A program made the position numbers and the translations under genes. From Comamonadaceae bacterium G21597-S1 (GTDB taxonomy: Bacteria > Pseudomonadota > Gammaproteobacteria > Burkholderiales > Burkholderiaceae_C), in the NCBI GenBank assembly GCA_027214345.1, contig JAPWHR010000004.1, positions 132,001-196,000 on the forward strand: DNA of 64,000 nucleotides, given 5' to 3'. Below, in pieces: positions 7,807 through 15,555 of the stretch. The stretch's first letter is position 1. Each line of letters starts with the position of its first letter. The notes beneath the pieces were generated by a model. It made no database searches. It worked only from the letters and a program-made list of their open reading frames with translations, and was not told the origin of the DNA.

Positions 7807-9816
7807 ATGAGACAGGCGTACAGCCTGCTGCTGGCCGCCGCCACCCTGCCGATGCTGGCCTACCTGTGGTGGCGCGGCCGCGCCGACCCGCGTTATCGCC
7901 AGCGCTGGGGTGAACGGTTCGGCCATGCCGGCGCGGACGCGGCGCGCGCCGGTGTCGTCGTGGTGCACTGCGGCTCGGTCGGCGAGGTGCTGGCCGCGCG
8001 CCCGCTGATCGAGGCCCTGCTGGCCGATGCCCGCTGGGGCCGGCCGCTCGTGACCTGCACCACGCCCACCGGCAGCGGCCAGATCCGCAGCAGCTTCGGC
8101 ACGCGGGTCGACCATGTGTATTTCCCGCTCGACCTGACACGCGCCGTGCGCCGCTTCCTGTACCTGTGGCGGCCGCGCCTGGTGATCCTGCTCGAGCGCG
8201 AGTTGTGGCCGAATTTCCTGCACACGGCCCAAGGCCAGGGCGTGCCGGTCGTGGTGGCCAATGCGCGCCTGTCGGAAGGATCGGCGGCCGGCTACCGGCG
8301 CTGGCGCTCCATCATGCAACCGGCCATCGCCACGCTGCGCCTGGTGTGCTGCGACGATCCGACCACCGCCGGACGCTTCACCACCCTCGGCGCCTCGCCT
8401 CAGCGCGTGGCGGTCACCGGCAACCTCAAGTCGGACCTGCGGCTTGATCCGGCGTTGCCCGAACGGGTGGCCAGCATGCGCACGGCGCTGGGCGAACGGC
8501 CGGTGCTGACCGCTGGCAGTACCCATGCGGGCGAGGACGAGGCCCTGATCGACGCACTGCGCCAGCAGCTGGCGCAGGCGCCGAACACCTTGCTGATCCT
8601 GGTACCCCGCCATCCGGAACGTTTCGACGCCGTGGCCGCGCTGCTGGAGCGGGCCGGCCTGCGCTACGTGCGCCGCAGCGCCGATCGCCTGCCCGATGCA
8701 GACACCCAGGTGCTGCTCGGCGACACCATGGGCGAGCTGATGCTCTGGTACGGCGTGGCCGACGCCTGTTTCGTCGGCGGCAGCCTGATCCCGCGCGGCG
8801 GCCACAACCCGCTCGAGGTGATGGCGCTGGACAAGCCGCTGATCACTGGCCGGCACACCCACAATTTCGCGCAGATGATCGCCACGCTACGGGCGGCGCA
8901 GGCAGTGCGCGAGGTCGACGACGCGACCGGCGTGTTCCGATGCCTCGAGGAGTTCCGCCACGATCCGGGCGCCCGCGCGGTGCAGGTCGCCTGCGCGCGC
9001 CAGGTGTTCGATGCCATGACCGGTGCCACGGCCCGCACGCTCGCACTGCTCGAGCCGTTCGCGCGCCATCGCGCGGTGCCGGCGGCACCGCTGCAGTCGC
9101 GTCACGGCGCGACGACCATATGGGTCGATCCGGAGCGCTTCGACGCGGCCCGCGGCGAGTTGTTCGACGCCGCGTGGTGGCAACGCCAGGGCGCCAGCCA
9201 GGACCGCAGCGCCGGACGCGGCCGCGTGCGCGAGGTGCACGACGCGGCGGGCCAGGGCTACTTGCTGCGCCACTACTACCGCGGCGGACTGATGGCACGC
9301 CTGATCCGCGATCGTTTCCTGGCCCGGCCGCTGGCACGCAGCCGGGCCATGGCCGAGTTCCTGCTGCTCGGGCAACTGCGCGCCCGCGACCTGCCGGTGC
9401 CGCAGGCTTGCGCGGCCCGCCATGTGCGCCGCGGCCTGTTCTACAGCGCGGACATCCTGGTGGCACTGATCCCGGACGCCACGGACGTGGCGCGGCTGCT
9501 GCACCACGAACGCGCGCTGAGCACGCCACAGTGGCAACGTCTCGGTCGCGCCGTGCGCCAGCTGCACGAGGAGCAGGTGTTCCACTCCGATCTGAATTGC
9601 CATAACCTGATGCTCGATGCCAGGGGCAAGGCCTGGATCGTCGACTTCGACAAATGCGGCTTCCGTGCCGGCGACGACTGGAAGGCCGACAACCTGGCGC
9701 GGCTGCTGCGTTCGCTGCGCAAGGAATTGCGCCTCAACCCCGGCCTGCGCTGGTCCGAGGCCGACTGGCCGCTGTTCGTCGCCGGCTACGACTCGCCGCC
9801 GCAGCCGGGCGACTGA
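7807..9816 (+). CDS. waaA: Fused Kdo transferase (WaaA) and Kdo kinase (KdkA)
   Basis: A 669-residue bifunctional protein. Residues 1 to about 430 are WaaA, which transfers 3-deoxy-D-manno-octulosonic acid from CMP-Kdo to lipid A precursor at the inner membrane: N-terminal anchor, GSVGEV with the catalytic-base glutamate E60, and ERELWPN at 130-136. Residues from about 435 to the end resemble KdkA, the ATP-dependent Kdo-4 kinase: HSDLNCHN from H593 and VDFDKC with D613. The two are usually separate genes. The fusion suggests a single, phosphorylated Kdo in this LPS. The start at 7807 is chosen for the membrane anchor and a weak GGGA upstream; an upstream extension would run through the repeat. 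Confidence 0.9.
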   Translation: MRQAYSLLLAAATLPMLAYLWWRGRADPRYRQRWGERFGHAGADAARAGVVVVHCGSVGEVLAARPLIEALLADARWGRPLVTCTTPTGSGQIRSSFGTRVDHVYFPLDLTRAVRRFLYLWRPRLVILLERELWPNFLHTAQGQGVPVVVANARLSEGSAAGYRRWRSIMQPAIATLRLVCCDDPTTAGRFTTLGASPQRVAVTGNLKSDLRLDPALPERVASMRTALGERPVLTAGSTHAGEDEALIDALRQQLAQAPNTLLILVPRHPERFDAVAALLERAGLRYVRRSADRLPDADTQVLLGDTMGELMLWYGVADACFVGGSLIPRGGHNPLEVMALDKPLITGRHTHNFAQMIATLRAAQAVREVDDATGVFRCLEEFRHDPGARAVQVACARQVFDAMTGATARTLALLEPFARHRAVPAAPLQSRHGATTIWVDPERFDAARGELFDAAWWQRQGASQDRSAGRGRVREVHDAAGQGYLLRHYYRGGLMARLIRDRFLARPLARSRAMAEFLLLGQLRARDLPVPQACAARHVRRGLFYSADILVALIPDATDVARLLHHERALSTPQWQRLGRAVRQLHEEQVFHSDLNCHNLMLDARGKAWIVDFDKCGFRAGDDWKADNLARLLRSLRKELRLNPGLRWSEADWPLFVAGYDSPPQPGD

Positions 9817-9843
9817 ACGGCCGTGCCGTCGGGCGCGGCCGTT
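9816..9843 (+). terminator. Inverted repeat after waaA-kdkA
   Basis: An 8-bp perfect inverted repeat (AACGGCCG / CGGCCGTT) with a 12-base loop overlaps the last base of the fused waaA gene. It could end that transcript before the universal stress gene. No run of T follows. Confidence 0.4.
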
Positions 9844-9914
9844 ACCATCTGCATTGACGCATGCTGGAACCGGACCGAGGTCCGACCGGGGCGCACCCGC
9901 CCCAAGGAGAAGCC

Positions 9915-10802
9915 ATGACCAAGCCCGTCCACCTGCTGGTGGCCACCGACCTGACCGCCTTGTCCCGCCATGCGGCCCATCGCGCGGCAATGCTGGCGCA
10001 ACAGACGCAGGCCACGCTGGAACTGCTGCACGTGCTCGAGACCCCGGCGCTGGCGGAATTGCGCCGCCTGCTGGGCAGTTCCGAGGCCGACATGGAACAA
10101 CGCGTCGAGACGCAGGGCCGCGAGGCGATGCAACAACTCGCCGACGAGATCGAGCAGCAACACGGCATCCACGCCCATTGGCATGTGACCCCCGGACGTG
10201 TGCCCGGCGCCATCCTCGAACAGGCGGACCGGAGCGACGCCGGCATGCTGGTCGTGGGGGCCAGCAGCGCCGCCATGCTGCGGCAATGGTTGCTGGGGGC
10301 GACCGCCGACCGCTTGTTGCGCGCATCGACACGGCCGATCCTGTTCGTGCGCCAGCCACCGTACGAGCCCTACCGCCGGGTGCTGGTGCCGGTGGATTTC
10401 TCGCCCTGCGCCGCGGCCGCGCTCGCCCATGCCCGCGCCATCGCCCCCGCCGCACAGGTTCTGCTGATGCACGTCTGTGCGCTGGCCTACGAGGGCAAGA
10501 TGCGTTTTGCCGGTGTTGCCGACACCACCGTCATGCAATACCGGCAGCAGTCCCGACGCGACGCCCAGGCCCAGCTCCAGTCCCTGGCCGATGCCGCCGG
10601 TCTGGCAAGCCCGCAATGGACGGGGGTCGTGACCCAGGGCGACCCGGGGCGCGACATCCTGACGCAGCAGGTCGAACTCGACGCCGACCTCATCGTGCTG
10701 GGCAAACAGGGTGCCGACACGACACGGGAACTGCTGCTGGGCAGCGTGACCCAGCAGGTGCTGGGCCAGGCCCATTGCGACCTGCTCGTGACCCCATGCT
10801 GA
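9915..10802 (+). CDS. Universal stress protein, two tandem UspA domains
   Basis: A 295-residue cytoplasmic protein made of two UspA folds. The first runs about residues 1-145 (strand HLLVATDLTALSRHAAHRAA, ending with GATADRLLRASTRPILFVRQ), the second about 153-295 (RRVLVPVDFSPCAAAALAHA, then LIVLGKQG and GSVTQQVLGQAHCDLLVTP). The nucleotide-binding Gly-rich pattern is present in the second half. The ATG at 9915 is preferred over 9861 because AAGGAGA lies 6 bases before it. Its stop overlaps the start of the patatin gene by 7 bases, so both are translated together. Function: stress tolerance in a general sense; ligand unknown. Confidence 0.88.
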   Translation: MTKPVHLLVATDLTALSRHAAHRAAMLAQQTQATLELLHVLETPALAELRRLLGSSEADMEQRVETQGREAMQQLADEIEQQHGIHAHWHVTPGRVPGAILEQADRSDAGMLVVGASSAAMLRQWLLGATADRLLRASTRPILFVRQPPYEPYRRVLVPVDFSPCAAAALAHARAIAPAAQVLLMHVCALAYEGKMRFAGVADTTVMQYRQQSRRDAQAQLQSLADAAGLASPQWTGVVTQGDPGRDILTQQVELDADLIVLGKQGADTTRELLLGSVTQQVLGQAHCDLLVTPC

Positions 10803-11914
10803 AGAAGCCGGCACCAGCGGCGGCGGCACCCGTGCCCGCCCGCGCCCGCCGTCCCCGGCGTGCCACGATCAAGACCATCGATCTCGCGCTGCAGGGCGGC
10901 GGCTCCCACGGCGCGTTCACCTGGGGTGTGCTGGACCGGCTGCTGGAGGAGGAATGGCTGGAGATCGCCGCCATCAGCGGCACCAGCGCCGGCGCGATGA
11001 ATGCGGTGGCACTGGCGGCGGGCCTGATGGACGGTGGCCGCACCGGCGCGCAACGGGTGTTGCGCGCGTTCTGGCGTCGGGTCGCGGAGTTGTCACCGTT
11101 CCACCACTGGCAGGTCGGCCCGCTGGCGGCGGTGTCCGCTCCGATCGGCGCCTGGTGGAACCCCTGGATGGAACCGCTGGCCCGGGTCGCGGCGCAGTGG
11201 AGTGGCCAGTTCTCGCCGTACCAGCTCAATCCGCTGAACCTCCATCCGCTGCGCAACGTGCTGGCGGCCACCGTCGACTTCGACCGGGTCCGGCATTGCA
11301 CCAAGTCGCAGCTGTTCATCGCTGCCACGCAGGTGCGCACCGGCGCCTTGCGCGTGTTCGCGCAGCGCGACCTCAACGCCGACGTGGTGCTGGCCTCGGC
11401 CTGCCTGCCCCTGCTGTTCCAGGCGGTGGAGATCGACGGCGAGGCCTACTGGGACGGCGGTTATGCCGGCAACCCGTCGCTGATGCCGCTGATCACCGAC
11501 GGCCCCGCCGACGACCTGCTGCTGGTGCAGATCAATCCGATCGAACGCGCCGAACTGCCGACCCGGGCCGACGACATCCTCGACCGCATCAACGAGGTCA
11601 CCTTCAACTCCAGCCTGCTCAAGGAACTGCGGCTGATCGCGTTGCTGCAACAACTCGTGGCCGGCCAGCGCCGCAGCGGCCATGCCGATGGCGAACGCCT
11701 GTTCCAACGCATTCGCGCGCTGCGCGTGCACCTGCTCGATGGCGGCGAGGCGCTGGGCCCACTGGGCGCGTCGAGCAAGACCAACACGCAATGGACCTTC
11801 CTCACCCGGCTGCATGCGCTGGGCCGCGCCAGTGCCGAACACTGGCTTGCCGAACACGGCAACACCATCGGCCTGCGCAGCAGCTTCGACCCGGCCACCG
11901 TGCTGCGCATGTGA
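10796..11914 (+). CDS. Patatin-like phospholipase
   Basis: A 372-residue serine hydrolase of the patatin family that would cleave acyl chains from phospholipids. Seen: the oxyanion loop GGGSHG at 34-39, the nucleophile elbow GTSAG at 62-66 with S64, and the catalytic aspartate D220 in DGGYAGNP, so the Ser-Asp dyad is complete. There is no signal peptide; the basic N-terminus (MLKKPAPAAAAPVPARARRP) argues for a cytoplasmic or effector-like protein. Translation starts inside the end of the universal stress gene, implying coupling. Homologues include intracellular lipid-turnover enzymes and secreted virulence factors; nothing here decides which. Confidence 0.9.
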   Translation: MLKKPAPAAAAPVPARARRPRRATIKTIDLALQGGGSHGAFTWGVLDRLLEEEWLEIAAISGTSAGAMNAVALAAGLMDGGRTGAQRVLRAFWRRVAELSPFHHWQVGPLAAVSAPIGAWWNPWMEPLARVAAQWSGQFSPYQLNPLNLHPLRNVLAATVDFDRVRHCTKSQLFIAATQVRTGALRVFAQRDLNADVVLASACLPLLFQAVEIDGEAYWDGGYAGNPSLMPLITDGPADDLLLVQINPIERAELPTRADDILDRINEVTFNSSLLKELRLIALLQQLVAGQRRSGHADGERLFQRIRALRVHLLDGGEALGPLGASSKTNTQWTFLTRLHALGRASAEHWLAEHGNTIGLRSSFDPATVLRM

Positions 11915-12040
11915 CCACGCGCAAACAAGGGGTGTTTAGTGCACGGACACCAGCCCTTGTGGCGCCGGAATGGTTATGCTGTCGCATGTTGGGCGCCGAG
12001 AGGCCGCCAGCACGTTGTCAACCAAGACCAAGGAGCATCC

Positions 12041-12328
12041 ATGTCCAATGAGGGATACCACGAGCCGATCAACGAACTGAGCGACGAGACGCGTGACATG
12101 CACCGTGCCATCGTGTCGCTGATGGAAGAACTCGAAGCCGTCGACTGGTACAACCAGCGCGCCGACGCCTGCAAGGACCCCGAGCTGCGTTCCATCCTGA
12201 AGCACAACCGCGACGAGGAAAAGGAACACGCCGCGATGGTGCTGGAGTGGATTCGGCGCCGCGATCCCAAGTTCGACCACGAGTTGCGCGACTGGATGTT
12301 CACCGACAAGAAACTCGACCACCATTGA
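12041..12328 (+). CDS. EncFtn-type ferritin-like protein without encapsulin partner
   Basis: A 95-residue helical protein of the encapsulated-ferritin family, which oxidises Fe(II) at a site formed between two subunits. The hallmark helices EELEAVDWYNQRADAC and HNRDEEKEHAAMVLEWIRR are present. By comparison with the Rhodospirillum rubrum protein, the metal ligands correspond to E30, E60 and H63, with W36-Y37 retained. The protein ends shortly after the second helix (DKKLDHH) and has no C-terminal encapsulation peptide, and no encapsulin gene lies nearby; the next gene encodes an H1-like protein. AAGGAG lies 6 bases before this ATG, which excludes the longer in-frame start. Likely an iron oxidase that works unencapsulated or in trans. 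Confidence 0.85.
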   Translation: MSNEGYHEPINELSDETRDMHRAIVSLMEELEAVDWYNQRADACKDPELRSILKHNRDEEKEHAAMVLEWIRRRDPKFDHELRDWMFTDKKLDHH

Positions 12329-12417
12329 GCACCCCACGTCGTCCGGCACATCCGGCCGACACCCTTGACACCTAACCCGAAGGCCATTTCGGTGGCCCCC
12401 CTACCTCCAGGAAAACC

Positions 12418-13203
12418 ATGATGACTGCAACTGCGAAATCCAAGTCCTCCTCCACCGTGGCCGCGGCCGCCGATGCCGTGGTACAGGCCGCCGGCACCGC
12501 CGCCGACGCCGTGAAGCTCGAAGCCGAGACCGTCGCCATCAAGGCGTCCAGCGCGGGTGGCAGCGCCAAGACGGCGGCCAAGCGCGCGGCCAAGCGTGCC
12601 GGATCCAGCGCCAAGTCCGGCAAGCAGGATGCCCGGCAACTGGTGAACAAGGCCAAGGGCGAGGCCGAATCGCTGGCCAAGCAGGTGCGCAGGAAGGTCG
12701 TCGAGACCGAGAAGGCCGCCGAAGCCAAGATCAAGTCGGTGCGCAAGAAGGTGGTTGCCACCGAGAAGGCGGCCGAAGCCAAGATCAAGTCGGTGAACAA
12801 GCAGATCGCCAGCGCGGTCAAGGAAGCCAAGCGCGAAGCATCGAAGGTGGCCAAGTCGGCCCAGAAGAAACTCGCCAGCATCACCAAGACCATCGACAAG
12901 GCGACCCGGGACGCGAAGAAAGCCGTCAAGCGCAAGACCACCCAGGCGCGCAAGTCGGTCGACGCCGTGGCCAGCGACACCCGCAAGGCCGTCGAACGCA
13001 AGACCACGCAGGTCGCCAAGTCGCTGGACGCGGCGGCACAGTCCGCCAAGCGCTCGGCCGCCGGACGCAAGGGTGCGGCCACCCGCGCCGCCAAGGCCCC
13101 GGCAGCCAAGAAGGCCGCGGTGAAGAAGGCTGCGGTGAAGAAGACCGCCGCCAGGAAGCCCGCGACGAAAAAGTCCGCTGCGAAGAAGGCCGCCGCCAAA
13201 TAG
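12418..13203 (+). CDS. Histone H1-like lysine/alanine-rich DNA-binding protein
   Basis: A 261-residue very basic protein composed mainly of Ala, Lys, Ser and Thr. The N-terminal third is less basic, with amphipathic stretches like those of phasin-type proteins. The middle holds two near-identical 18-residue units (93-110 and 111-128, KVVETEKAAEAKIKSVRK then a copy with two changes). The C-terminal 60 residues are KKAAVKKAAVKKTAARK-type repeats, as in eukaryotic H1 tails and the AlgP/Hc1 proteins of bacteria. Expected role: nucleoid compaction or polymer-granule association. A second ATG immediately follows the first. A strong hairpin lies after the stop. Confidence 0.8.
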   Translation: MMTATAKSKSSSTVAAAADAVVQAAGTAADAVKLEAETVAIKASSAGGSAKTAAKRAAKRAGSSAKSGKQDARQLVNKAKGEAESLAKQVRRKVVETEKAAEAKIKSVRKKVVATEKAAEAKIKSVNKQIASAVKEAKREASKVAKSAQKKLASITKTIDKATRDAKKAVKRKTTQARKSVDAVASDTRKAVERKTTQVAKSLDAAAQSAKRSAAGRKGAATRAAKAPAAKKAAVKKAAVKKTAARKPATKKSAAKKAAAK

Positions 13204-13210
13204 GCTGCGG

Positions 13211-13242
13211 CCCGCACCTGGGCTGGTCGGCCCAGGTGCGGG
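13211..13242. terminator. Bidirectional terminator-like hairpin
   Basis: A perfect 12-bp stem (CCCGCACCTGGG / CCCAGGTGCGGG) with an 8-base loop fills the 41-base gap between the convergent H1-like and acyl-CoA dehydrogenase genes. It could serve both directions. There is no T-run on either strand. Confidence 0.65.
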
Positions 13243-13244
13243 AA

Positions 13245-15386
13245 TCAGGTCACGGCGGGGAAGTCGTCGACCTGTATCACCTTGTCGGCCGCCAGCAGGT
13301 AGGCCAGTGCGGCCGCCGGATCGCGCGAGCGGCCGGCGGCCTGTTCCAGCGATTCGGTGCGGCGCAGCACCTGGTTGAGTTCGGGCAGTTCGTCACCCAC
13401 CGCGTCCGCCAGTTCCAGCGCCAGCATCAGGTCGCGCAGGCCACCATCGGCGGGCACGCCGATATCCGGGCACAGGCGCTGCACCAGTGCCCGGTTCTCG
13501 CGCAACGAGTCCGACAGCGCGATCAGGTCCTTGTCGCGCAAGGGCGCAAGGGGGTTGGTTCCCCGCAGCAGCAGCGGGGCGACGATGCGCAGCCCACGTG
13601 ACGGCAGGTTGGCCACCAGGTCGCGCAAACTGGCGGCGGCCCGATCGAGTTGCACCCGGATCGCCGCGCGCGCGAATGGCAGCATGGCCGCATCGGCCTC
13701 CACCTGGTAACGCCACACGGACGCACTGGCCATGTACAGGTGCGACAACACGTCGCCCAGGCGTGCCGACAACAACTCCATGCGCTTGAGCCGCCCGCCG
13801 AGCAGGCCCATCGCCAGGTCGGCCATCAGCGCGTATTTGGCCGATACCCGCGCGATCAGGCGCGCTTCGTCGGCCAGCTCCGGCGGCGGCGTGCCAAGCG
13901 CAGGCGGATGCCTCAGGCAGGCACCCAGGTTGCGCAGCACATGGCCCCCATGCCCGAGCAGTGCCGCCCCCAGCGCGGGCGCGTCGCGCGATTGCACGGC
14001 ATTCATCTCGGCCAGCACAAACGGGTGGCAGCGCAAGGCTCCCTGGCCGAAGATGATCAGCGCCCGGGTCAGGATGTTGGCGCCTTCGACCGTGATCGCG
14101 ATCGGCGCGTGGCGGTAGGCCACGCCGAGCAGGTTCTTCGGCCCGGCGATGATGCCCTTGCCGCCCAGGATGTCCATGCCGTCGTTGATCGCGCGCCGGC
14201 CCGCCTCGGTCAGGTGCACCTTCAGGATGGCGCTGGCCACGCTGGGCCGCTCGCCCTGGTCCAGCACCGCCGCTGTGTAGCGCCGCGCGGCATCGCTGGC
14301 ATAGAGTTCCACCGCCATGCGTGCGATGCGCTCGGCCACCGCATGGAAACGGCTGATCTGCAGGCCGAACTGTTCGCGGATGCGACCATATCCGACCGTC
14401 ACGAACACTGACGTCTGCTGCAGCGCGGCGCCCAGTGCCGGCAGCGAGATGGCGCGGCCCGCGGCAAGGCTTTCCATCAGCATGCGCCAGCCCTGGCCCA
14501 CCATGGGCTCGCCGCCGATCACCCAGTCCATCGGTACGAACACGTCCTTGCCGCGGATCGGGCCGTTCATGAAGGCCGAATGCATGGGCCGGTGGCGGCT
14601 GCCGATGTCCATGCCCTCGGTGGGCACGGGCAGCAACGCGCAGGTGATGCCCAGCGCGCGTTCCCCTTCGGGCCGGGTGGGGTCGACGGCGTGGAACGCC
14701 AGCCCGACCACCGTGGCCACCGGCGCCAGCGTGATGTAGCGCTTGTCGAACTGCACCAGGAAGCCGCGCACCGGCTTTCCGTCGATGACACGTTCGGTCA
14801 GCACGCCCCGGTCGGGAATCGATGCGGCATCGGAGCCGGCGTACGGCGAGGTCAGGCCGAAACACGGGAGGTCCCGGCCGTCGGCCAGGCGTGGCAGGTA
14901 ATGCTGCTTCTGGGCGTCGGTGCCGTAGTGCTGCAGCAACTCGCCCGGCCCCAGCGAATTGGGCACCATCACCGTGACCGCCGCCGCCACGTTGACGGTG
15001 GCGATCCGGGTCACCACGGCCGCGTGCGCGAAATGCCCGAAGCCCAGGCCGCCAAATTCCGACGGGATGATCATGCCGAAGAAACGCTTGTCGCGCAGGA
15101 ACTGCCAGACCGCGGGCGGCAGGTCCCGCGCCTGGTCGATCGCGTAGTCGTCGAGCATCGCAACCAAGGTACGCACCTCATTGTCCAGGAAGGACTGCTC
15201 GGCCGGGGTCAGGTGGTTGGCGCCGGTGGCGGCGAGCACGTCGAAATCCGGGCGGCCGGCAAACAGCTGGCCTTCGAATCCGACCGTGCCGGCCTCCAGT
15301 GCAACCCGTTCGGTGTCGCCCATCGGCGGCAAGGCCTTGCCAAAGGGTTTCATCGCCAGGCGGCCGATCCAGTTCGACAACGGCAT
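13245..15386 (-). CDS. fadE: Acyl-CoA dehydrogenase, FadE type
   Basis: A 713-residue flavin-dependent acyl-CoA dehydrogenase that starts fatty-acid beta-oxidation. Seen: the N-terminal helical part, FFGMIIPSEFGGLGFG as in the FAD-binding acyl-CoA dehydrogenase N domain, FGLTSPYAGSDAASI in the middle domain, and GGKGIIAGPKNLLG with VEGANILTRALIIFGQGA, where the glutamate fits the catalytic base position. The length and long C-terminal extension match the FadE branch rather than short ~380-residue enzymes, but the N-terminal membrane segments of E. coli FadE (814 residues) are missing. Monocistronic in appearance; convergent with the H1-like gene. Confidence 0.88.
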   Translation of the reverse strand: MPLSNWIGRLAMKPFGKALPPMGDTERVALEAGTVGFEGQLFAGRPDFDVLAATGANHLTPAEQSFLDNEVRTLVAMLDDYAIDQARDLPPAVWQFLRDKRFFGMIIPSEFGGLGFGHFAHAAVVTRIATVNVAAAVTVMVPNSLGPGELLQHYGTDAQKQHYLPRLADGRDLPCFGLTSPYAGSDAASIPDRGVLTERVIDGKPVRGFLVQFDKRYITLAPVATVVGLAFHAVDPTRPEGERALGITCALLPVPTEGMDIGSRHRPMHSAFMNGPIRGKDVFVPMDWVIGGEPMVGQGWRMLMESLAAGRAISLPALGAALQQTSVFVTVGYGRIREQFGLQISRFHAVAERIARMAVELYASDAARRYTAAVLDQGERPSVASAILKVHLTEAGRRAINDGMDILGGKGIIAGPKNLLGVAYRHAPIAITVEGANILTRALIIFGQGALRCHPFVLAEMNAVQSRDAPALGAALLGHGGHVLRNLGACLRHPPALGTPPPELADEARLIARVSAKYALMADLAMGLLGGRLKRMELLSARLGDVLSHLYMASASVWRYQVEADAAMLPFARAAIRVQLDRAAASLRDLVANLPSRGLRIVAPLLLRGTNPLAPLRDKDLIALSDSLRENRALVQRLCPDIGVPADGGLRDLMLALELADAVGDELPELNQVLRRTESLEQAAGRSRDPAAALAYLLAADKVIQVDDFPAVT

Positions 15387-15485
15387 AAGGGTCTCCTCAT
15401 ATCAGTTTTCCATGGCGCCGTGCGCCACCCACGAGGCATGAAAGCTCAAGGGGCCGCCGCGCACGGCCGCTCCGAAGCGGCCGGC

Positions 15486-15555
15486 CCGCCCCCCAGTGGG
15501 GGGTTCGGCCGGTTTACACGCAGTGAAACCGGACAGACGGGGGGCGTCTTTCATC
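15486..15555 (-). repeat. Dispersed 70-bp structured repeat, copy 2
   Basis: Second copy of the element at 7630-7699, in reverse orientation. On the minus strand it starts at the base immediately after the flgI TGA. Its stem CCGGTTT (plus 15509-15515) with AAACCGG (15526-15532) replaces two base pairs of copy 1 by two others while keeping pairing. The CCCCCC/GGGGGG hairpin is at 15489-15503. It occupies most of the 169-base gap between flgI and the acyl-CoA dehydrogenase gene, which holds no coding region. Confidence 0.85.

Noticed and set aside
12418-13203. Calling the Lys/Ala-rich protein a phasin or PHA-granule protein
   Set aside because: The N-terminus is only loosely phasin-like and the tail is H1-like; no PHA genes are nearby.
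13201-13260. Possible CRISPR-like or attachment repeat at the 12-bp inverted repeat
   Set aside because: There is only one hairpin, without spaced direct repeats; its place between convergent stops fits a terminator.
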